A DNA stretch of 64,000 nt, taken from NCBI RefSeq assembly GCF_000375345.1, contig NZ_AQXD01000002.1, positions 293,506-357,505 on the forward strand. The letters run 5' to 3'. This DNA comes from Wohlfahrtiimonas chitiniclastica DSM 18708. Lineage in GTDB: Bacteria > Pseudomonadota > Gammaproteobacteria > Cardiobacteriales > Wohlfahrtiimonadaceae. Shown here one piece after another: positions 10,316 to 18,471 of the stretch. The position numbers and the translations under genes were made by a program. The notes beneath the pieces are model-generated. The model made no database searches and was not told the DNA's origin. It saw only the letters and a program-made list of their open reading frames with translations. Numbering within the stretch: position 1 is the stretch's first letter; each line of letters begins with the position of its first letter.

Positions 10316-11785
10316 ATGGTTAAAGATCATCAAGTAACGCCTGGCGCATCTACAGGTAAAATGGGTATTTTAACACTGGCTGTGATGAACATTACGGCTG
10401 TAGTGAGTCTCAGATTTTTACCCTCTGAAGCAATGTATGGTTTGAGTTCAATTTTCTATTTTGCCTTTGCGGCGATTGTCTTTTTAGTGCCTGTTTCGTT
10501 GGTGGCAGCAGAATTAGCGACAACATATCCTCAGCGTGGGGGCGTATTTCGTTGGGTGAGTGAAGCCTTTGGACCACGGATTGGTTTTTTAGCCATGGCG
10601 ATGGTGTGGATTGAAGTGATTCCTTATTTTCCAACGGTGCTCACATTTGGTGCTGTATCGGTGGCATTTATTGATCCACAGGTGGGTGTTGCAGAGTCAA
10701 TTGCGGCGAATAAATTCTACATCATGTTCTTTGTGCTTGCGGTGTATTGGGGATCCGTATTAATTGCTCTCAATGGCGTTGGCATCTTTGCACGTGTTTC
10801 AAAATGGTGCGGCATCATTGGCACGATCGTGCCTGCCATCATCATTACGATTTTAGGTTTCTCTTACTTTTTTTTCAGTGGTCATCAGCCTTTGATTGAA
10901 ATGTCATGGGGTGCTTTGATCCCTGATTTTTCGCATTTCAGTAATGTTGTACTTGCAGCGAGTATTTTCTTAGCATACGCAGGGATGGAGATGAATGCGG
11001 TGCACATTAATGAGCTGGATAATCCCACGAAAAAATATCCCATTGCCATTGCGATTGCCTCATTGGGCACAGTGGCGATTTTCTTACTCAGCACGCTTGG
11101 CATTGCTTTTATCATCCCAAGTAAAGACATCAACTTAACGCAAAGTTTATTAATGGCGTATGACTTATTGTTTGCTTGGATCAATGCACAGTGGTTAGGC
11201 TCAGTAGTTGCGATTATGTTGGCAATTGGCGTATTAGGTGGCGTTGTGACATGGATTGCAGGACCAAATACAGGGATGCTCGCCATTGCCAAAGCAGGTT
11301 ACTTGCCTCGTTGGTTCCAAAAAACCAATCGTCACGGCATGGGGGTGAATTTGATTTTAACGCAAGGCGTGATTGTCACAATTCTAGCCATCACTTTTGT
11401 GATCATGCCTTCTGTACAAGCAGCCTTCCAGATTTTGTCCCAATTGACGGTATTGCTTTATTTAGTGATGTACATCTTAATGTTTGCCGGGGCGATGTAT
11501 TTGCGTCATAGCCAACCAACAATTAAGCGCCCGTATAAAGTGCCAGGCATGTATTTTTGGGCAGGATTGGGATTAGTGGGGGCATTGACAGCTTTTAGTT
11601 TAAGCTTCATTCCACCCTCTCAAATTGCTATTGGCAGCCCTACAGCCTACTTCTTATATTTGATTATATTGGTTGTCATCTTTGTCTCCATTCCGCTCAT
11701 CATTTATGCTTGTCGTAAACCTGAATGGAAAGATCCCAATTCTGATTTTGAGCCCTTTACTTGGGAAAAAGGAGGGCAGTTATAA
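10316..11785 (+). CDS. APC-family amino acid transporter, probable glutamate antiporter
   Basis: A 489-aa polytopic permease of the amino acid-polyamine-organocation superfamily with about twelve membrane segments. YPQRGGVFRWVSEAFGP matches the conserved segment of the GadC/YjeM/YbaT group, and AYAGMEMNAVH corresponds to its TM6 region. The stop overlaps the start of a glutaminase gene (TAATG), as in the E. coli ybaST pair, where glutamine is imported, deamidated and glutamate or product exported; that role is inferred here. The ATG at 10316 is preferred over the upstream TTG at 10307 because GAGG lies 9 bases before it. No gadB decarboxylase is visible, so a GABA substrate is not established. 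Confidence 0.8.
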   Translation: MVKDHQVTPGASTGKMGILTLAVMNITAVVSLRFLPSEAMYGLSSIFYFAFAAIVFLVPVSLVAAELATTYPQRGGVFRWVSEAFGPRIGFLAMAMVWIEVIPYFPTVLTFGAVSVAFIDPQVGVAESIAANKFYIMFFVLAVYWGSVLIALNGVGIFARVSKWCGIIGTIVPAIIITILGFSYFFFSGHQPLIEMSWGALIPDFSHFSNVVLAASIFLAYAGMEMNAVHINELDNPTKKYPIAIAIASLGTVAIFLLSTLGIAFIIPSKDINLTQSLLMAYDLLFAWINAQWLGSVVAIMLAIGVLGGVVTWIAGPNTGMLAIAKAGYLPRWFQKTNRHGMGVNLILTQGVIVTILAITFVIMPSVQAAFQILSQLTVLLYLVMYILMFAGAMYLRHSQPTIKRPYKVPGMYFWAGLGLVGALTAFSLSFIPPSQIAIGSPTAYFLYLIILVVIFVSIPLIIYACRKPEWKDPNSDFEPFTWEKGGQL

Positions 11786-12708
11786 TGGATCACTTACAAA
11801 ATATTTTAGAAAATGCTTTTGAGCAATTTCATGGCGCAGAAGGTGGTCATAATGCAGATTACATCCCATTTTTAAACAATATTCCCAGTGAGCTTTGTGC
11901 ACTTGCCGTTGTGGACGTGAAGGGCAATACTTGGCAATTAGGCGATGATGAATATCGCTTTGCCATAGAATCCATTTCTAAAGTGTGTACGCTGGCATTA
12001 GCGATGGCACAAAAAGGTCCTGAGGTGGTCAAAGATAAGATTGGTGCGAGTCCAACAGGCATGCCTTTTAATTCTGTCTTAGCGTTAGAGCTGCATGGTG
12101 GAAAGCCTCTCTCGCCTTTAGTGAATGCAGGTGCAATGTCTACAGTGAGTTTATTAACGGCGGCAGATCGCGAAGCACGCTGGCAAGCCATTTTAACCAT
12201 GCAACAAAAAATGGGTTCGCACCAAATTGCTTTATCCGATGAGCTTAATACATCCGAGCAAAGCACCAATGCTCATAATAAAGGGATTGCGTGGTTGTTG
12301 TATTCAGCGGGCTATCTTTACAGTGATCCGATGGAGGCTTGTGATGTTTATACACGCCAATGTTCCACATTGTTAAATGTTGTTGAGCTTGCAACGATGG
12401 GCGCAACTTTGGCCAATGGAGGGCAAAATCCCATCACAGGTGAGCAGGTTTTAAATCCTGAGCACACGCCTTATATTTTGGCAGAAATGATGATGGAAGG
12501 CATGTATGACAGTTCTGGTGAATGGGCTTATAGTGTGGGTTTGCCTTCGAAAAGTGGCGTTGGCGGCGGCATTGTCAGCGTTGTGCCGGGTGTGATGGCG
12601 ATTGCTGCATTTTCACCACAATTAGATGAGATGGGCAACAGTGTTCGTGGACAAAAGATGATTGCACAGGTTGCCAATGCTTTGAATTTTAATCTATTTA
12701 AAGCATGA
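11785..12708 (+). CDS. glsA: Glutaminase A
   Basis: Hydrolyses glutamine to glutamate and ammonia. A serine beta-lactamase-fold enzyme: the SxxK nucleophile motif is ESISKV, with LVNAGAM and the C-terminal KSGVGGGIVSV segment also conserved. Length 307 aa is typical. The ATG at 11785 is chosen because GGAGGG sits 8 bases upstream and it overlaps the transporter stop; a longer reading from 11761 lacks a ribosome site. Coupled to the upstream antiporter, it may provide ammonia release for acid tolerance, which is an inference from E. coli YbaS/GlsA. Confidence 0.94.
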   Translation: MDHLQNILENAFEQFHGAEGGHNADYIPFLNNIPSELCALAVVDVKGNTWQLGDDEYRFAIESISKVCTLALAMAQKGPEVVKDKIGASPTGMPFNSVLALELHGGKPLSPLVNAGAMSTVSLLTAADREARWQAILTMQQKMGSHQIALSDELNTSEQSTNAHNKGIAWLLYSAGYLYSDPMEACDVYTRQCSTLLNVVELATMGATLANGGQNPITGEQVLNPEHTPYILAEMMMEGMYDSSGEWAYSVGLPSKSGVGGGIVSVVPGVMAIAAFSPQLDEMGNSVRGQKMIAQVANALNFNLFKA

Positions 12709-12720
12709 CATGACAAGGAT

Positions 12721-12746
12721 AAAAAGGCTGCTGAGGCAGCCTTTTT
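12721..12746. terminator. Bidirectional terminator between glsA and murI
   Basis: AAAAAGGCTGC and GCAGCCTTTTT form a perfect 11-bp stem with loop TGAG. The A and T flanks suit both convergent genes. Confidence 0.92.
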
Positions 12747-12756
12747 CTATGGAGTA

Positions 12757-13575
12757 TTAAAACTTCATCACTGTGATGTGCGGTGTTTTTGTGATGCCAA
12801 GTTCGCTTAAAATCGTGTGATAAATAGCATCTGTTCCACTGGTATAAATGTTCAGTGTACCTTCAGAAGTTTGTGGATTGAGTAGATTGTGTTGCTTTAA
12901 ATAATCTGCCACCGCCGCTGCTTGATCATGCGCAGGATTGATGAATTGCACTTGGGACGCGGCATTCTTAAAGAGAGATTGCACAATCGGATAATGGGTA
13001 CAGCCTAAGATGATATCTTTCAAATTCGGGTGCTTAGACAAAAGATTATGCACATGATGCTTGACATCCTCTTTAATGGCAGGCGCATCTAAATCTCCTT
13101 GTTCAATGAGATGGGCTAAATTTTCACTGGGTTCACCATAGACGGGCATATCCGGCTTTGTTTCATGGATTAATGCATCATAGCAACCTGTTTTAATGGT
13201 AAAGGCAGTGGCAATGACGCCCACATCTTGATACGGTTGCTTGAGTACATCTTCAACTGCAGGTTTAATCACTGAGATGACAGGAAAAGGATAATGCTTT
13301 TCATAGCCTTCATAAGTTTTTGAAAGAAAAGTCGAGGAGATGGTGTTACATGCCACCGCTACTAATTTAACCTCTTGATTTTGTAGAAAGTCAAACATCT
13401 TTTTTGTCAATGCAATGATCTCATCGCCTGAGCGATTGCCATAAGGTGCATTGCCATTATCACCGCAATAGATGATATTTTCATGGGGCAGTAACTTGAT
13501 GATTTCTTTCGCAGATGTGAGTCCGCCAACGCCAGAATCAATAACAGCAATGGGTAAATTTTGCATATTTTCCAT
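12757..13575 (-). CDS. murI: Glutamate racemase
   Basis: Interconverts L- and D-glutamate, supplying D-Glu for peptidoglycan. The two catalytic cysteines are visible in AVACNTISS and ILGCTHYPI, and the N-terminal IAVIDSGVGGLT with YCGDNGNAPYG matches the family. The ATG at 13575 is chosen because AGGA lies 9 bases upstream; an upstream TTG adds only three residues. 272 aa is normal length. It is convergent with glsA and divergent from lysO. Confidence 0.96.
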   Translation of the reverse strand: MENMQNLPIAVIDSGVGGLTSAKEIIKLLPHENIIYCGDNGNAPYGNRSGDEIIALTKKMFDFLQNQEVKLVAVACNTISSTFLSKTYEGYEKHYPFPVISVIKPAVEDVLKQPYQDVGVIATAFTIKTGCYDALIHETKPDMPVYGEPSENLAHLIEQGDLDAPAIKEDVKHHVHNLLSKHPNLKDIILGCTHYPIVQSLFKNAASQVQFINPAHDQAAAVADYLKQHNLLNPQTSEGTLNIYTSGTDAIYHTILSELGITKTPHITVMKF

Positions 13576-13724
13576 AATTATCAATCCTATTTTAAATGAG
13601 GAATTTATATATTATATTAATAAAATGTAATTATAAATATTTAAAGTGATTATGTAAGCATTGGCAACTGAGCAAGATGTCTGTTACTCTTTGTGGTTCC
13701 GTTTTTTTGAGTGGTTGATTCATC

Positions 13725-14660
13725 ATGATGTTGCTTAACTTGCTGTGGATTTTAGCGCCGTTATTCATTGGCTTTTTTACGGTTGTGCGCTCGAAAACAC
13801 TTTTGAAGCTGATTGACCACAGCTTAATGATCCTGATCTATTTGATTCTTTTTGTGATGGGGTTAAGCTTGGCCACGATGGAAAACCTCAACAGCGAGCT
13901 TGGTAATATTCTTTGGCAAACGGCGATTTACATCGTTTGCATTTTGGGGATGAATCTTCTGTTTTGCATCTATTTAGATCGTGCCTTGCCTGTCACAACA
14001 CAAAAGGCCGCCGATTATCAAACCTCGACTTGGGGGCTTGTGTGGAATGCCGCAAAGCTCCTTGGCGCAATTGTGGCAGGGATTTTTGTGGGGCAAGGAA
14101 TTTTAGCCCTCAATATGTTGGCGATGCATGACTTTAAAGTGATCAACGATGTGCTCGGGCAGGGCGCTTTGATGCTGTTGTTATTGTTTGTGGGCATACA
14201 GCTTCGCAGCAATGGCATTGGTTTAAAGGCGGTTTTCCTCAATCGTTATGGTTTGATTTTGAGTGTGGCGGTGATCATCTCTTCTTTTGTGGGCGGCATC
14301 ATCGCCGCATGGTTCAATGGTCGCCCAGTGCTAGAAGGGCTCGCCATCAGCTCAGGCTTTGGCTGGTATTCATTGTCCGCAAGCGTGTTGCAAAAAAGTT
14401 TAGGGCCCACCGTAGGCAGCATTGCCTTTTTTAATGATCTCTTTCGTGAGTTTTTTGCTTTTGCAGTGATTCCGCTTTTAATGGCGCGTTATCCACTATC
14501 TGCAGTGGCATCGGGCGGGGCAACATCTTTAGATTTTGTGTTGCCATTAATCCAAAAAACAGGCGGCATCAAAGTGGTGCCCATCGCCATCAGCTTTGGG
14601 TTCATCATCAATTTAGTGGCGCCATTTTTCTTGGTCTTTTTTGGCAGCTTAGCGCAATAA
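13725..14660 (+). CDS. lysO: Lysine exporter LysO family protein
   Basis: Polytopic inner-membrane exporter of lysine (and thialysine) in the LysO/YbjE family. The 311-aa protein has about eight membrane segments; GFGWYSLSASVLQ, NDLFREFFAF and GGATSLDFVLPLIQ are the conserved family blocks. It starts with ATGATG at 13725. The 140-base gap upstream of it, shared with murI, is AT-rich and does not show a lysine riboswitch. Terminated by a hairpin shared with the convergent MFS gene. Confidence 0.92.
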   Translation: MMLLNLLWILAPLFIGFFTVVRSKTLLKLIDHSLMILIYLILFVMGLSLATMENLNSELGNILWQTAIYIVCILGMNLLFCIYLDRALPVTTQKAADYQTSTWGLVWNAAKLLGAIVAGIFVGQGILALNMLAMHDFKVINDVLGQGALMLLLLFVGIQLRSNGIGLKAVFLNRYGLILSVAVIISSFVGGIIAAWFNGRPVLEGLAISSGFGWYSLSASVLQKSLGPTVGSIAFFNDLFREFFAFAVIPLLMARYPLSAVASGGATSLDFVLPLIQKTGGIKVVPIAISFGFIINLVAPFFLVFFGSLAQ

Positions 14661-14687
14661 AAAAACCTACGTTGCCGTAGGTTTTGT
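14658..14687. terminator. Bidirectional terminator between lysO and the MFS gene
   Basis: AAAACCTACG pairs with CGTAGGTTTT around TTGC. A seven-A run on one side gives a strong U tract for the minus-strand MFS transcript; the plus side has four T. Confidence 0.88.
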
Positions 14688-14693
14688 GTGGAA

Positions 14694-16049
14694 TTACAGT
14701 GCAGGCGCAGCCGCAAGAGGTGCAGCCTCATCTTCTGCCTGCCAACCTTTGTAGGCCAGCGGTATAAAGGCAATGACGATGGCCAATGCCGCAATGAACC
14801 ATAAGTAGTACGCAACGCCCATCGGTGTCATTTTAAGCAGTGCAATGGCAATCGCAGGTGTCAATGCACTGAAAATGGCATAAGAGATGTTGTAAGCAAA
14901 GGATAATCCGCTAAAACGAATCGCCGGTGGGAACATACGTGTGGCAATGATCGGCGGCAATGATGTACAACCTGCAAAAAAGCCCATCACTGCGTATAAC
15001 GTCATCATCAATGGCACAGATGGGTTGTACATCAATGTGGTGTAAAATACGGCTGAGCTTATGATCAATCCGCCCCAAAAGAAGAGGGAGGCTTGACGCG
15101 TTTTGATGCGATCTTCCATCATGCCGCACACCACGCAGCCAATGACAATGAAAACAGCTGCCACTAACCCTGATGCGCGTGTAATGAGGGGATCCATCCC
15201 ATAAATGCCTTGCAATACTTTAACAGGCGTAAATAAAATCCCAAGCATCACAGTGGTTGACAATGACCATGTGAGTAAACCCGTTAATAAGCAAGCCAAA
15301 CGGTGCTTTTTCACAACGGCGACAATCGGAATCTCTTTGGACAATGCACGTTTTTTTGCCATTTCTTGGAATACAGGGGTTTCTGATAAAAAACGGCGCA
15401 AATAAACTGCCACTAAGCCCAAAATCCCGCCAATAATGAATGGAATTCTCCAAGCATAATCGGTGATGGCCGCTTTATTGTCCGCATAGATGATGTCAAT
15501 GCCAAGGGAGATGGAAAAGCCTAATAAAATCCCACCGGCAATGCCACCCGTTAAAATGCCAATGCCAAGCCCGTAATGTTTTTTTGGGGCATGTTCAGCA
15601 ATGAACACCCAAGCGCCTGGCATTTCACCACCAATGGCAGCGCCTTGTAACACGCGAAAGAGGATCAATAAGATGGGGGCAAAGATGCCAATGGTTTCAT
15701 ATGTGGGCATGATGCCAATGCATAATGTCGGGATGGCCATCATAAAAATGCTGAGGGTGAACATTTTTTTGCGTCCTAAAGTGTCGCCAAAGTGCGCCAT
15801 CACAACGCCGCCAATCGGGCGCGCTAAGTAACCGGCAGCAAAGCCGCCCCATGCGAAAATGTCACCCCAAAAGCCTGCGGCAAGGTCGGCAGGTAAAAAT
15901 AGGGGTTTGACCACCGTTTCAATGTAAAGCGCATAGATGACAAAGTCGTAAAATTCTAAGGTTCCGCCTAATGCAGAAAGTGAGAGGGTTTTCTTATCCT
16001 CTTTTGTCAAAGGCTGACGCCTTGATGTGGGCTGAGCGATTTCACTCAT
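14694..16049 (-). CDS. MFS symporter, metabolite:H+ symporter family, under Phe/Tyr attenuation
   Basis: A 451-aa twelve-helix major facilitator protein of the metabolite:H+ symporter group (relatives of ShiA, KgtP and ProP). LGGTLEFYDFVIYALY in the first helix, RPIGGVVMAHFGDTLGRKK in loop 2-3 and LQGAAIGGEMPGAW are family hallmarks. The ATG at 16049 has GGAGT 5 bases upstream. Sequence alone does not give the substrate. The leader, however, encodes a peptide with eight consecutive Phe/Tyr codons before a terminator, so expression should rise when charged tRNA-Phe or tRNA-Tyr is scarce. That points to uptake of phenylalanine, tyrosine or an aromatic precursor such as shikimate. It is divergent from a TrpR-controlled tryptophan ABC transporter operon. 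Confidence 0.9.
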   Translation of the reverse strand: MSEIAQPTSRRQPLTKEDKKTLSLSALGGTLEFYDFVIYALYIETVVKPLFLPADLAAGFWGDIFAWGGFAAGYLARPIGGVVMAHFGDTLGRKKMFTLSIFMMAIPTLCIGIMPTYETIGIFAPILLILFRVLQGAAIGGEMPGAWVFIAEHAPKKHYGLGIGILTGGIAGGILLGFSISLGIDIIYADNKAAITDYAWRIPFIIGGILGLVAVYLRRFLSETPVFQEMAKKRALSKEIPIVAVVKKHRLACLLTGLLTWSLSTTVMLGILFTPVKVLQGIYGMDPLITRASGLVAAVFIVIGCVVCGMMEDRIKTRQASLFFWGGLIISSAVFYTTLMYNPSVPLMMTLYAVMGFFAGCTSLPPIIATRMFPPAIRFSGLSFAYNISYAIFSALTPAIAIALLKMTPMGVAYYLWFIAALAIVIAFIPLAYKGWQAEDEAAPLAAAPAL

Positions 16050-16089
16050 GGGTGACTCCTTTTTTGATGATTTTTATAGTGGTGGTAAT

Positions 16090-16114
16090 AAAAAACCCGC
16101 CATTTGGCGGGTTT
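16090..16114 (-). terminator. Attenuator terminator in the MFS leader (region 3:4)
   Basis: Minus strand: AAACCCGCCA and TGGCGGGTTT form a perfect 10-bp hairpin with loop AA and six T. It lies 41 bases before the MFS start codon and 18 bases after the leader-peptide stop, with no other minus-strand gene upstream that it could terminate. Confidence 0.93.
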
Positions 16115-16167
16115 CGGGAAAATTGTGTGGTTTTATTTCTGCATCACAAAAAAGCTCCGAGTCCCGC
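16107..16167 (-). promoter_or_regulatory. Antiterminator pairing (region 2:3) of the MFS attenuator
   Basis: On the minus strand GCGGGACTCGG (16167-16157, inside the leader ORF just after the Phe/Tyr codons) can pair with CCGAAACCCGC (16117-16107). This gives GCGGG:CCCGC and TCGG:CCGA separated by a 2x2 internal loop. The second strand is the 5' arm of the terminator, so the two structures exclude each other. AAGC at 16174-16171 can pair with GCTT at 16155-16152 as a competing region 1:2 hairpin. Confidence 0.8.
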
Positions 16168-16222
16168 AGGGCTTGAAGTAATAGAAATAAAAGAAATAAA
16201 CCAGTGCAATCATTTTGTTCAT
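16133..16222 (-). CDS. Phe/Tyr-rich leader peptide of the MFS attenuator
   Basis: A 29-codon ORF too short for routine gene calling. Residues 9-16 are YFFYFYYF, encoded by eight consecutive Phe/Tyr codons, with two more Phe at 24-25; the stop is TAA at 16135-16133. The aromatic run ends immediately before the region 1 and region 2 sequences, the geometry of classical pheA-type attenuation: a ribosome stalled on these codons would mask region 1, free region 2 to pair with region 3 and prevent the terminator. The ribosome site before the ATG (AAAGATGAC) is weak. An in-frame ATG at 16213 is an alternative start. The logic is inferred from sequence; no homologue was searched. Confidence 0.88.
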   Translation of the reverse strand: MNKMIALVYFFYFYYFKPCGTRSFFVMQK

Positions 16223-16286
16223 GTCATCTTTTGTACAATTGTTCTGAAATAATTGCAAGCCTCTTCATAAAAATGATGAAAATAAA

Positions 16287-16314
16287 TTGACAAAATAGCA
16301 AACTGTACTATCAT
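16287..16314 (+). promoter_or_regulatory. Promoter of the trpR-trpXYZ-like operon
   Basis: TTGACA at 16287-16292 and TATCAT at 16309-16314 are separated by 16 bases. The -10 element lies inside the trp operator palindrome, so repressor binding would block polymerase directly. Confidence 0.75.
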
Positions 16315-16327
16315 GGTAGTACAGTTT
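16300..16327. promoter_or_regulatory. TrpR-type operator (trp box)
   Basis: A perfect 11-bp inverted repeat, AAACTGTACTA and TAGTACAGTTT, with a 6-base centre. The core GTACTATCATGGTAGTAC (16305-16322) has the GTACT-N8-AGTAC form of the E. coli trp, mtr and trpR operators. It overlaps the -10 box and precedes a gene for a TrpR-like repressor, so the operon is probably tryptophan-repressed and autoregulated. Confidence 0.88.
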
Positions 16328-16345
16328 GGATTGGGAGTTTCGAGT

Positions 16346-16630
16346 ATGAAAAATGAAGATTATAAAGCCTTATGTGACGCATTATTGACGATAGAGGATG
16401 CAGAAAGCATGAACGCTTTTTTACGTGATCTTTGTACGCCCAATGAATATGCCGCATTTGTGGAGCGCTGGCGTGTGTGTCGCTTGTTGGCAAAAGAGCA
16501 ATACTCATACCGTGAAATTCATGCCCTCACTGGGGCAAGTTTGACCACAATTGGGCGTGTTGCACGCTTCTTAAAAGATGAAAATAACAATGGTTACACC
16601 GCCGTTTTGGCAAAGATTGATCAGGCATAA
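16346..16630 (+). CDS. TrpR/YerC-like repressor
   Basis: A 94-aa all-helical DNA-binding protein of the Trp repressor superfamily, nearer the YerC/YecD type by its LCTPNEYAAFVERW and GASLTTIGRVARFLK segments. The latter is the helix-turn-helix. E. coli TrpR binds tryptophan as corepressor; corepressor use here is inferred from the trp operator in front of the gene and the tryptophan-type ABC transporter behind it. The frame opens earlier at an ATG inside the operator, but that reading lacks a ribosome site; the ATG at 16346 has GGGAG about 10 bases upstream. Confidence 0.85.
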   Translation: MKNEDYKALCDALLTIEDAESMNAFLRDLCTPNEYAAFVERWRVCRLLAKEQYSYREIHALTGASLTTIGRVARFLKDENNNGYTAVLAKIDQA

Positions 16631-16650
16631 TTAAACATCAGGAGTATGGA

Positions 16651-17619
16651 ATGAAAAAGACAGTATTGGCAGCAGCGCTTGGTATGGTGACTTTATTCGG
16701 TGCATCATATGCTGAGATGAAAAAAGTTTATGTGAATCAAATTGTCGAGCACCCGGCATTAGATCAAACGGCGCGTGGCATTAAAGATGGTTTAGAAAAA
16801 CGTGGCTATAAAGCAGGTGAAAACTTAGATTATCGCGTGGAATCTGCGCAAGGCAACATTGCCTTAGCCAGCCAAATTTCCTCTAAATTTGTGAGCCAAA
16901 AAGCAGATGTGACGGTGGGCATTGGCACAACGTCAGCCCAAAGCCTCGTTAAAGCTGCCAATGAAGGGAAAACCAAAATGATTTTCTCCTCCATTACTGA
17001 TCCATTAACAGCAAGTTTAGTGACCAAATTATCAGGCTCAAACAGCAATGTGACGGGCATGTCCAACAAAGTGGATGTGGTGCCACAGTTTGAATTGTTT
17101 AAAGAGTTATTGCCAAACCTTAAAACCATTGGCTTTATCTATAATCCTGCAGAAGCGAACTCCATTCAGCAGTTAGATGATGTACAAAAAGCGGCCAAAC
17201 AATTGGGCTTAACAATTGTTGAGCAAGCTGTGAATAAAACCTCAGACGTACCACAAGCCGCCACACGCTTAGCGGGCAGAACAGATGCGCTCTTCATTTA
17301 TGGTGATAATACTGCTTTAGCGGCGCTTGAAAGCATCGTCATGGCGGCAACAAAAGAGAAAAAACCTGTGTTTGTGGCAGATACAGATGCGGTTGAATTA
17401 GGCGCATTGGCCGCCCTTGGTCCTAATCAATATGATTTAGGGTTAGACACCGCAGAAATGATCGCCGATGTGTTAGATGGCAAAGACATCAACACCATTG
17501 ATGTGGGTTTCCCAAGTGGTTTAGAACTTTACATCAACCAAGATGCGGCAGATAAATTGGGCTATACATTCCCAGAAGCCGTGACAGCGAAAGCTGCAAA
17601 AATCATCAAAAAGGATTAA
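16651..17619 (+). CDS. TrpX-like ABC transporter substrate-binding protein
   Basis: Periplasmic binding protein of the ABC_sub_bind (TrpX/DUF534) family. A signal peptide with cleavage near GASYA is visible in the first ~21 residues; there is no lipobox cysteine. The two-lobed fold is suggested by the repeats VYVNQIVEHPALD, VGIGTTSAQS, TIGFIYNPAEANS and ALFIYGDNTA. Streptococcal TrpX is a tryptophan uptake protein; the TrpR-type regulator and operator here support tryptophan or a related indole compound as ligand. First of three transporter genes, 20 bases after the regulator stop. Confidence 0.88.
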   Translation: MKKTVLAAALGMVTLFGASYAEMKKVYVNQIVEHPALDQTARGIKDGLEKRGYKAGENLDYRVESAQGNIALASQISSKFVSQKADVTVGIGTTSAQSLVKAANEGKTKMIFSSITDPLTASLVTKLSGSNSNVTGMSNKVDVVPQFELFKELLPNLKTIGFIYNPAEANSIQQLDDVQKAAKQLGLTIVEQAVNKTSDVPQAATRLAGRTDALFIYGDNTALAALESIVMAATKEKKPVFVADTDAVELGALAALGPNQYDLGLDTAEMIADVLDGKDINTIDVGFPSGLELYINQDAADKLGYTFPEAVTAKAAKIIKKD

Positions 17620-17625
17620 TGTTGC

Positions 17626-18471
17626 ATGATCAGTATGTATGAGTTGGAGATGAGCCTGATTTTAGGGCTCATCTATGGGATCGTCGGGATGGGGATCTAT
17701 TTAACGTTTCGCGTGATTGATTTCCCAGATTTAACCTGCGATGGTAGTTTTGTGTTAGGTGCAGCCATTTCAAGCGTGATGATTAAATATGGATACAATC
17801 CCTATTTTTCACTCTTGATGGCGATTGCAGGCGGCATGCTTGCAGGTTCTGTCACAGGCATTTTAAATTGCTATTTTAAAGTGACGGATTTATTGGCGGG
17901 GATTTTGGTGGCATTTATGCTCTATTCCGTCAATATCCATGTGATGGGCGGCATTCCTAACATTTCATTGTTGGGTAAAACGACGATTTTCACCTTCTCA
18001 CCACTGATCTATTTAGCCATCATTGCCATTGTGCTTGTGGCGGTGTTCACTTGGTTTTTGAGCACCAATCTAGGTTTATCACTGCGCGCCATTGGTCAAA
18101 ATAAGCGTTTATGCTTAAATGGCGGCGTGAATGTTAAATGGATGATCATTTTAGGCGTGGCGCTCGGCAATGGTTTGATTGCCCTTGGCGGTGCGTTGTT
18201 CTCTCAGCAGCAAGGCTTTGGGGATTTAACCTCAGGCATTGGGACGATCATTGCAGGGTTTGCTGCGGTGATCATCGGTGAGAAAATCTTGCCATTTCGC
18301 TCCCTTTGGGTGAAATTATTGAGCTGCGTCATTGGTTCAATTGCATATCGCGTGGTGACATCGGTGGCCTTAAACGTTGAATTCTTACACCTTCAAACCT
18401 CAGACTTTAACTTGATTGCAGGTTTATTGATTGTGGTGATTATGGCAATGCCGGGACGTAAAAATGCTTAA
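17626..18471 (+). CDS. TrpY-like ABC transporter permease
   Basis: A 281-aa inner-membrane permease of the branched-chain amino acid/ribose type (BPD_transp_2), with about eight to nine membrane segments. The N-terminal GLIYGIVGMGIYLTFRVIDFPDLT and the GNGLIALGGALFSQQQGF segment match the TrpY/YtrF-like permeases that partner with TrpX. It starts 7 bases after the binding-protein stop and overlaps the ATPase gene by 8 bases, so the three genes are co-translated. Confidence 0.88.
   Translation: MISMYELEMSLILGLIYGIVGMGIYLTFRVIDFPDLTCDGSFVLGAAISSVMIKYGYNPYFSLLMAIAGGMLAGSVTGILNCYFKVTDLLAGILVAFMLYSVNIHVMGGIPNISLLGKTTIFTFSPLIYLAIIAIVLVAVFTWFLSTNLGLSLRAIGQNKRLCLNGGVNVKWMIILGVALGNGLIALGGALFSQQQGFGDLTSGIGTIIAGFAAVIIGEKILPFRSLWVKLLSCVIGSIAYRVVTSVALNVEFLHLQTSDFNLIAGLLIVVIMAMPGRKNA

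Noticed and set aside
13585..13724. Possible lysine riboswitch before lysO
   Set aside because: The gap is 140 bases, too short for the full aptamer, and none of its conserved core segments were seen.
16313..16345. Upstream ATG for the TrpR-like gene
   Set aside because: It lies inside the operator palindrome and -10 box with no ribosome site, so it would not be in the mRNA or would lack a leader.
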